Assembly (NCBI GenBank): GCA_947359465.1
Contig: OX375872.1
Span: 3,702,395 to 3,766,394, forward strand
Reading direction: 5' to 3'
Source of the DNA: Metellina segmentata
Lineage: Eukaryota; Arthropoda; Arachnida; Araneae; Tetragnathidae
DNA length: 64,000 nt
Below the pieces are notes generated by a model, which had not been told where the DNA came from, searched no databases, and saw nothing but the letters and a program-made list of their open reading frames with translations. Positions within the stretch are counted from its first letter, which is position 1; the number at the start of each line of letters is the position of its first letter. Shown one piece after another: positions 56,641 to 64,000 of the stretch. The translations under genes were made by a program, and so were the position numbers.

Positions 56641-57079
56641 TTGATTTTACGCTGTAACAATCACTTGTGTATGCTAGAGCTTCGAAAAGTATGGACGAAA
56701 TAAAAGGAACTTACTCGAGTCGTGCCATCTCGCGTTTATAAATAAACTATTGCTTGCTCTTGCGCAATCACTTTCCCAAAGCCACCAATAGAAACGGTGT
56801 GCTTGGATGCAATAACTTATTTGTGTAAAGGGATGATGAAATATGCGCAATAATTTCGTCTCCATGTATTCATCTTACTAAATTGCATTATATTATCTTG
56901 AACAAAACATTTATATCTCTGCAATGAGAGCCAATCAACTTTTTTTAAGATGATATTCGTGTTCAGCACAACAATTTAATAAGAAACAATTTAGCTGTTG
57001 ACTAGGCATAGGACAACTAGGTTGCGCCTGCGATTGAAAGAGTCATTAAAAAACTACTTTTTCAGAACCTTTTTTCAAA

Positions 57080-57730
57080 ACTCTATGCAGTCAATCAAGC
57101 TGTCTTAAAATATCGAGGGATGCAATTGAGGTCACGAAAGAAATAAAAACAACAAAGTACTTTCCCACTCAGTTCGAAATTGAATGGCAAAATTGCAAGA
57201 AAGCTACAGTTGCTGAGTTCTATAAAATAACAAAAGAATATTTGGAGCAGTTCGGTGAAGAATTAAAAATATATAAATGGCCGAATTTAACCAAACTTCC
57301 TACGTGGGAAGAAATTAAAGTGTAATGGATGATTGATTGAAAAGTTATTTATTCATTGTTACCAAGATACAGAAGTATTTTATGAGTATTCCCTTATTTC
57401 TAACTACATTACACCTCAAAAAGTGACAGAATGGAACACTGGGAATGTTTCAACCAAAAGTCGTTGGGTGGAATTATGCAAGCACACCAATAACCATACG
57501 AACTTTCGTATAGTTGTTCAATATATTTTGTCTGCCCGGCACTACTAATTCACCCGTACAAAGGCTGTTTTTTCTTATGAATAAGCTGTGGGGGAGCTAA
57601 AAAACATAATTGCAAGTCGCAGTTCTTAAAGCAATGTTAATTGCCAAAGTAAATTTTAAGAAATCCTGCCAAGAATTTCATTTTTATTTCAAATTTGAAC
57701 ATCAAAAATACTTAAGCAAATTTGTTCTTC
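57080..57730 (+). pseudogene. hAT transposase C-terminal fragment
   Basis: The + strand reads KYFPTQFEIEWQNCKKATVA and EYLEQFGEELKIYKWPNLTK (57155-57300), a 71-codon frame from 57333, then across shifts QYILSLPGTTNSPVQRLF-like and LKAMLIAKVNFKKSCQEF (57635-57680). Conserved LCLPGTNAPxERVFS and LxxxLxIKxNF patterns identify the hAT dimerisation region. This is a different hAT type and strand from the element at 49.8-55.3 kb. Confidence 0.65.
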
Positions 57731-57790
57731 AGAAAAATATAAGACCACGTCAATTATTTATTTTCACGCGTTCATTCCAGTAAGAAAAGT

Positions 57791-58036
57791 TTAAATACAT
57801 ATACTATGTAATGGACAAATATCTACCTTCATTGGCCGTCGTGGCTCTTGGACGACCTTGCCCACGTTTTCTCTCAACGGATCCTCAAACCATTTCCATA
57901 TATTTCCTAACAATTTGCACTTGAGAGTGCCTGCTTCCAGTCTCCCGACGATTCTAATCCCATTCTCCAAACGTTGACTCATTGCAACGGTTTGCTTTTC
58001 ACCGAATTTGGATTTCAAAAACACTACGAAATTCAC
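57791..58036 (-). pseudogene. Tc1-like transposase N-terminal fragment
   Basis: RLENGIRIVGRLEAGTLKCK (57925-57985) begins the helix-turn-helix. After one shift RKRGQGRPRATTANEGRYL (57820-57875) supplies the GRPR AT-hook-like linker and start of the second domain. The catalytic domain is absent. Confidence 0.7.
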
Positions 58037-59440
58037 CGAGGTGTGTGAGTGAACGAAGCGCAGAAATGGTCGCCTAGAAAGCCACGTGTACGTTTACGTA
58101 TTCGACTCGAAACTCTTCGAAAGATTCCAACTCTTTGTTTGGAAGCATTAGTTTTACCTTTCGTTTGATACTTTTCGAGAAGTTGGACAAATCATCTTAG
58201 TTTTCAACACCAGTATAGACATTTATTGTTTTTAAATGTGCACATGGAAGATACAAAGTCAAGCTCTGAACATGAAGTAAAAATTACACATCCAAATATC
58301 AAAGATAATGCAGTCAGATTAATCCAGTGCCAAGTACCTGCACCAAAGGACTTGAAATGACAAATGAATATTACACATCACCAAACCAAAGCCCCTCTTG
58401 GTACTACTGAGAACTAAAGGAGCTTATTAGTACTTTAAAAGCAGCTTATAAGGAATGTGGTGGTATTAAACTTTAATGGTAGGTCTCGCATCGGGCAGAT
58501 ATGATTTCCACAAGGCTGTCCTGAAGTTCCTGGGGGCTAGGAGTCCCATTCCAGCACTAGAGCACGTCTTTGATCTTATACGTGATCCTTGGTAGAGTAG
58601 TGTAGGTTGCAATGCGACACCCGAGAGCATGCTCGATTCGATTGATATCAAGTGACTTTGCTTGATACGAATCCATTTTTTTTCTAAATATTTTAATCTG
58701 CCAAAATTTAATACAATCTATGGCGGAAACATGTCTGACTCCAATCCTGCATTCTGTGTCCGAAAGTCAAACAAAAACGTTACAACGTTCTAAACTAAGG
58801 GTGGAAACCTGTCATCTAGGTCCTTCAGTGCAGCCTTTGAATTAATCAAAATTTACCGAACAATTTTTATACAGAATTTTTATTAATACATATTTGTTCA
58901 TCTTTTACATATATTTTAATTTTTAAACTAACAAAGAATACAATAAGTTCCAACAAAATAATCCTCCCCGATTTTAACATCAGAATTATAGCATTAGTAC
59001 GCCATAAGGGCTAAAAAGACTACCTGAACTACCGTGGCCACCTATAAGTGAAAATTGATTACCTGATTTTCATTACTAATACTCACTTTCAGGTTGATAC
59101 ATAAATATCTTCTAATTTGTTAGCTCTCTGTATATTTCCAGCCACCTTAAAAACTACACATTTTTGTCCAAAAAGGATTCTTATATTGAATTTCGATGAG
59201 GTTTATGGCTCGAGGTCCAATAGCACACAAGCTGAGTGAAGTAAAACAAAAGTATAGTATATATCAAGTGCCAGATACGAAATTGAAAACGTGTCAACAT
59301 AAAAACCAAATGAAAGGACTGTATATGAATCTTAATTTTTAGTAACATGCTAGTGACCACATGAAAGGTACAAATTATACAATATATGAATGGATATAAA
59401 TTTATGCCTAAAACCTGTTATCAACATGATGAACAAAGCG
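58037..59440. other. no gene recognised
   Basis: Mixed composition. A 58-codon minus-strand frame near 58470-58650 has GC content above its surroundings but no motif I know. Otherwise AT-rich. Confidence 0.5.
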
Positions 59441-60350
59441 AAAATTACGAATAGTATATATCACTAATTTTTCGATATTTGGTGCCATATTTGTCATCAG
59501 CAATCGTAAATCACCGCGTTGCACTGTTGACAATCTGTTTATTTTCTTTCTTAGTAAATTGCTGACTATGCTAAAACCTCTGTCAAGTACATATGATGAT
59601 GGAAATGCTATGAAAAACTTCTTTGACGCAGCCCATAAAGCCGGATATAATACTAAAAATTGCCTTTGAAGCTAAAATTGTTTTTTCAATTTTAACATCC
59701 TGCAGTGATAATTCTGCTGTTTGTAGTGTTTGAGAAAGGTTCTAGGACTCAATCTGGAATGATGTTAAGGACATCCTGAAATATATTTGTAAAATCTTTA
59801 AGTGCTGCTAAATGCTGGCAAAATACCGGAATGTCGTCATCATTTATTACCACGAGAAAGATTTGAAAACTGATAGAATTGTCTTTGACCCAAATTTTGT
59901 TTGCACAAGGCAAGTTTTGTCGCGAACGCAAAATAGTTAGCATTGATCAAATTCAAATCATCTTGCAGTTGTAGATTCGTTTCATTAAATTTGTTATATA
60001 CATGAGTTAAATAAGCTATATCATTCTTAAATTTCAATAAATTCTCTCTTAACAAATCATCTTTATTTTCCAAAAACGTTATAACTGAGTCAAAGAGATC
60101 CTTTGATGACCGACGAACTTCTGTGTGTAATAGTAAACGATTGAAGTCTTCGTCGTTTTCATCACAAAGTTTTCGAAATAATCTATCACTGAGAGCATTG
60201 CTTCAGATCTTGTTAATTGCTGTAATTACATACTGTAGTGAGCAACGAAGGCGATGCCTAAGGTATTTCGCAACCAAATGTCTGAATTACACAGTGCACG
60301 GCGACTACATTTGGTAGCGCCTATTTCAAATTTAAAATCAACCCGTGGTA
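59440..60350 (-). pseudogene. SCAND3/ZBED5-like hAT transposase remnant
   Basis: Minus-strand pieces: ATKCSRRALCNSDIWLRNTL-like (60260-60330), FKNDIAYLTHVYNKFNETNL then LQDDLNLI (59940-60035, the domain usually reading LxDIFxxLNELNxxLQG), DDIPVFCQHLAALKDFTNIF (59775-59840), and a dimerisation tail SSYVLDRGFSIVSNLLRKKI and NRLSTVQRGDLRLLMTNMAP (59480-59600). The order and the GFSxVxxLLxKKxNRLxxxxRGDLRL signature identify this hAT group. It is interrupted by shifts. Confidence 0.8.
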
Positions 60351-60362
60351 TCGTCCAACCAT

Positions 60363-60542
60363 TGCCGGTGTTTGGTGTGTTCCACAGAGGCAGGAGACTA
60401 ATAAGTCTTGATTAATACATAGTTTATTTACAGCATAAAATAGGAGTTAGCACGCAAGCCTAACTTAAACGTGGCTACAGCTACATATATCGCGAGGTAC
60501 CGTTAACAACAAGGACCAGTGGTTGCAGTTAGACATATGACA
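60363..60542 (-). repeat. 3' LTR of the second gypsy element
   Basis: Read on the minus strand it starts TGTCATATGTC directly after the purine tract AAAGGGGGA (60543-60551), contains AATAAA within TGTAAATAAACT, and ends CACCGGCA, giving TG..CA ends over 180 bp. The placement after the integrase remnant fits a 3' LTR. Confidence 0.7.
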
Positions 60543-60559
60543 TCCCCCTTTGAAGATAC

Positions 60560-61740
60560 TAGTCACACACATAATCATTGAGATGTTACAAAACGACCAA
60601 CTCTTGTTTGCTTTACAGGATTGTCACCAATAACAATGTGAGCCACAGAATCCTCAGGCACATCAATATCCTGTTCTGTTAACATTGTAAAAGGCACTTT
60701 GGAGGATTTTAAATGGATCCTGTTTCTAACTAGGGATCTACCTAAATTATTTTGAATAACATAGGACCTGGGTTTTTTACAAATCGATACAATCTGAGAT
60801 GGTTCCTAAGTTTTCTATTAAAGTCATATGCCAATATGCTATCACCAGGATTAAAAAATTTCAATGAAATTGCACTTGTGTCATAGTAGTGTTTTTGTCT
60901 TTCCTGTCTAATGACAACTCTTTTCTTCTAATCTTTGAATATTTCAGGATTTAATAATTTTTTATGTATAGGAATTTTTGTTTTTAACCTACGACCACAC
61001 ATAACAGTTGTGTATTAGATCAATTGAATCCTGAGATATTTCATTAACCCTCCAACCCACTCTTTATTATCCTCAAATGCTTCTTTAATAAGTATAGTTT
61101 TGTCAATACACACAGCTCTTTCAGCCATACCGTTACTCTGAGTGAACTTACAAAAATGTACTCAAAGTCCCATTCTTTTGCAAAGTTCTTAAACTCAAAA
61201 CTATTGAATGGAACATTGTGTCACTAACAATTACTGACCTAGAAAACCTAGAAAAGCAAATATTTAATTTATGTTTAATTTCAGATATCGTTTTGTTATC
61301 TAATCTAGGTATCTCAATCCTAGATTGAATCCTATTTTGAATGATAGCACACAATAATCAGATAACTTACATTCCTAAATTCCTTAATATCAGTACCCAA
61401 CTTTTCAAATGGCTTATGTGAAATTGCATGTGATAAAAAAAGGCTCTTAGCCCTTTGAAACTTCTGGCATATTTCACATTTTAATACCATATCTTCTACA
61501 CTTTTAGACATGCCTGGCCAATACATTATCTCCCTTGCCCTGTTTTTACTCTTCTCCACCCCAAAGTGTCCTTCATGTATTAAAACTAGTATTTCATTTG
61601 TGAGAGATGAAGGTACTACAGTTTTGGAATCTTTAAGCAATAACCCAAATTCTGTATACAAATCATTTCTAAATTTGAAATCATGCTTTATATTAGCAGG
61701 AACCTTCTGGATCTGATCAGGTCAACCTTTATCACAGTAC
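60560..61740 (-). pseudogene. gypsy integrase
   Basis: The frame 61332-61661 holds LIHEGHFGVEKSKNRAREIM, YWPGMSKSVEDMVLKCEICQ and KPFEKLGTDI: the HHCC zinc-binding module and the start of the core. Beyond 61330 the core is broken. A C-terminal piece (ERQKHYYDTSA, FNPGDSILAYDFNRKLRN at 60780-60930) is the GPF/Y-like end. The second and third core acids are not clearly preserved. Confidence 0.8.
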
Positions 61741-61849
61741 TCATACACTATTTTTAACTCGGGATCATTTTGAATAGCATTCTTAAATTGAGTTACCCTT
61801 CGTTCACTTATTGGAAGTTGCTTAACAACATGAACAATACTTAACAACA

Positions 61850-63215
61850 TATTGCATATTGGCTTATTTACAATGCTTGTGAGTGGCTTATGATAATTTT
61901 GAATAATAATTTTTTTTCTCCATATTCAAAATTGTGATACTTTTGTACAGCAAATACAATAGATAACATTTCGATTTCAGCCTAATTTTGGTCAGTATCA
62001 GTGAGACTTCTGGACGCATATGATATATCCTCCTGAATCAGACAAGCTCCTAATCCTTCTTAAGAACTGTCACATTGAATTATAATTTGTTTTGAACTAT
62101 TAAAGACCTTCAAAACAGTTGCGGAGCTTAATATGTTTTGTATTTTCTTAAATGCATCCTTGTGCTCTTCACACCAACTCAAGTCCACACTATCTTTTAT
62201 TAGATTTCTCAAGGGAGAGGTAATAGTGGAAACATTTGGTATGAACTTAGACACATAATTAACCATACCCAAGAATCTCCTAACATCCCCTTTATTGCTG
62301 GGAGTTTTCATTTCTGTAATTGCCCTAATATTCTGTGGATCTGCTTTTATTCCTTCCTTAGATATTATTTGGCCCACCATATTTAACTTCTGGTACTTTA
62401 TATTGGAACTTTTCAGGGTTAAACTTTATGTTGTCTTCTATAGCTCTCTTAAAGACTTTAGACAGAGTTTGGTCATGTTCATTTTCATTACTGTAAGACA
62501 CAATTACATAATCAAAATACACTTCGACATTTTCTATGTCCTCAAATAAATAAGATTTCGCTTTGAAGCACCTCTGAGGCTGATGCTATGCCAAAAAGCA
62601 TTCTCAAAAACTGGTATCTACCAAAAGGAGCATTAAAGGTACACAAATCTGCACCAGGTTCATCTAAGGGCACTTGCGAAAATCCATCCTTCAAATCCAA
62701 GAAAATACTTTTTTGCCTTCTAACCTGCTTATCAACTCCTCGGCAGTAGGTATTATGTGATGCTCCCTTTTTATTACTTTATTCAGATCTCTAGGATCCA
62801 AACAAATCCTTAAGCTTCCATTAGGCTTTTTCACAATTACCATACTATTGACCCAATCTGTTGGCTTGTTAACTTTTCTGACTACCCCATTAGTTTCTAA
62901 ATTATTCAATGTATTTTTTAAATTTTTCTTAAGTGAGAAAGGCACTTGTCTTGGAGAATTTATCACAGGCTTAACTTCAGGTTTTAGCTCAATGTGATAT
63001 GGATCACCAGGAAACATTCCCAAACCATTGAAAATCTCACTGTTCTTACTAATAGGATCATTTTTACTTACAATGTCTTGAATTTTGTCAATTTTTCTTA
63101 TCAAATCTAACTTTTGATAAGCTTCTAAGCCTAAAAGAGGTTTGGAAGACACATCAACAACAATAAATATCAATAACACTTTTTCGTGAACATTAACACT
63201 ACTATTCAATAACAA
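61850..63215 (-). pseudogene. gypsy reverse transcriptase and RNase H
   Basis: A 174-codon open frame (62691-63215) gives LLGLEAYQKLDLI, NSPRQVPFSLKKNLKNTLNN, GVVRKVNKPTDWVNSMVIV and GSLRICLDPRDLNKVIKRE. Next comes a broken stretch with the FG and YxDD boxes degraded (YFDYVIVSY near 62500), then 106 open codons with GDVRRFLGMVNYVSKFIPNV and KIQNILSSATVLKVF. RNase H follows as LGACLIQEDISYASRSLTD-like and IEMLSIVFAVQKYHNF pieces. Three or more shifts break it. Confidence 0.85.
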
Positions 63216-63500
63216 TACCCTCTTCTGGTTTTAACTTAAAATTGCCATACGACACTAAAGTAACATTAGTTTTCCTTAATTTGATATTTGGTGGGAGAGT
63301 CATATTCTTAAACACAGATTTAGGTAACACATTAGTTTCTGCACCCGTATCAAGTTTCAATTGAAATGCATTATTTTCAACACTAATTCTTTTTAGCCAA
63401 ACTCTATCTAATGAATCAATAGATACTTTATGATTTCTATTACCTGCCTGTTGTGACACACTGTTATTGTATAAATCTACAAAGGGCGTTCCATAAAAAC
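63202..63500 (-). pseudogene. gypsy aspartic protease region
   Basis: The open frame contains LKLDTGAETNVLPKSVF, the DTGA catalytic motif of retroelement proteases with the usual NVLP continuation, then VTLVSYGNFKLKPEEG. The first dozen codons beyond 63490 probably belong to the abutting mariner end, because the gypsy reading starts around PFVDLYNNS. Confidence 0.8.
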
Positions 63501-63539
63501 TGAGAATAAAATCATAAAAAATCAAGAAATATGTTTACA

Positions 63540-64000
63540 GAAAAAAATACATCATTCTCTTTCAAAATACCTTCCTTCAGATGATATGCACAACGGTCCC
63601 ATCATTCAACCCACTTTTCAAAACAAGTAGAGAAGCCTTTTTCTGGAAGCTGCTTCAAAGAACCCTGCACTGCTGAAATAACTTCACAATCTGTATTAAA
63701 TTTTCTACCACGGAGCTTCTCCTTCAACGTCGGAAACAGCCCGAAATCGCATGGTGCGAGATCTGGACTGTTAGGGGGATGTGTCATGATTTTAATATTG
63801 CATTTACTAAGATATTGTTGAACAGAAGTAGCGACATGCGGGCGAGCATTATAGTGATGTAATGTCCAATTCCCTACCAGTTCATATCGCTTTCTCAATA
63901 TGTGTTGTCGCAAAATTTTCAAAACTCAAATATAATATTCACCATTCACAGTAGTTTTTGAAGGCTCACCATGCTGATAGATTACACCTTTATGATCAAA
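63540..64000 (-). pseudogene. mariner-like transposase, runs off the window
   Basis: The minus-strand frame 63602-63922 contains NWTLHHYNARPHVATSVQQY (the second catalytic position reads Y in place of D in HHxNARPH), then HPPNSPDLAPCDFGLFPTLK with the third aspartate, and LRGRKFNTDCEVISAV before the C-terminal FEKWVE. Upstream of a shift, FDHKGVIYQHGEPSKTTVN and EYYI fit the mariner core near the first acid. The N-terminus lies beyond 64000. The D-to-Y change and the shift mean it is inactive. Confidence 0.8.

Larger units (their letters stand above)
60363..63500 (-). mobile_element. Ty3/gypsy LTR retrotransposon, minus strand, decayed
   Basis: Protease, RT, RNase H, integrase and 3' LTR follow one another on the minus strand. 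Gag and the 5' LTR are absent: the 5' side meets a mariner transposon near 63500-63540. Its pol differs from that of the element at 1-3649, so two gypsy lineages are present. Confidence 0.85.

Overview
This is an intron-rich, AT-rich, repeat-saturated animal genome fragment. The single host gene I can support is an FLVCR-family major facilitator transporter on the + strand. Nine exons of it (7127-39549) lie in the window, with clean GT..AG junctions and compatible phases, and encode the C-terminal 347 residues up to the stop codon. Exons for the N-terminal helices are not recognisable in the window. The mix of Tc1/mariner, hAT, piggyBac, pogo, Ty3/gypsy and I-like elements, plus a family of uncharacterised arthropod proteins, suggests an arthropod. 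A parasitic (caligid) copepod is my best guess, but that is inference.

Layout. 1-3649: decayed Ty3/gypsy retrotransposon, + strand, carrying a solo LTR of another element. 3650-7126: non-coding, with small TTAA-flanked MITEs. 7127-39549: the transporter gene. Its introns of about 8.8, 14.1 and 4.6 kb hold most of the mobile DNA: a tRNA-derived SINE family, the TTAA MITE family with a 16-bp palindrome, a piggyBac transposase remnant, a head-to-head pair of 2.4-kb non-autonomous hAT elements with nested insertions, three Tc1-like elements (28.5-30.4 and 25.2 kb), a mariner remnant (35 kb) and a 210-bp tandem repeat. 39550-40680: presumed 3' UTR and flank. 40682-41318: mariner-like remnant. 43330-48621: I/jockey-like LINE interrupted by a SINE and a Tc1 element. 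49550-57720: Tc1 fragment, a ZMYM1-like hAT transposase broken by a pogo/tigger element, a pseudogene of a widespread arthropod uncharacterised family, and a second hAT C-terminus on the + strand. 57790-60350: Tc1 N-terminal fragment and an SCAND3/ZBED5-like hAT remnant. 60363-63500: a second Ty3/gypsy element on the - strand with a 180-bp LTR. 63540-64000: a mariner running off the window end.

No gene-scale novel system was found. The most useful observations concern repeat biology: the palindromic TTAA MITE family and its possible piggyBac source, the nested SINE with its 14-bp target duplication, the large inverted hAT pair inside an intron, and the layered insertions that give a relative age order.
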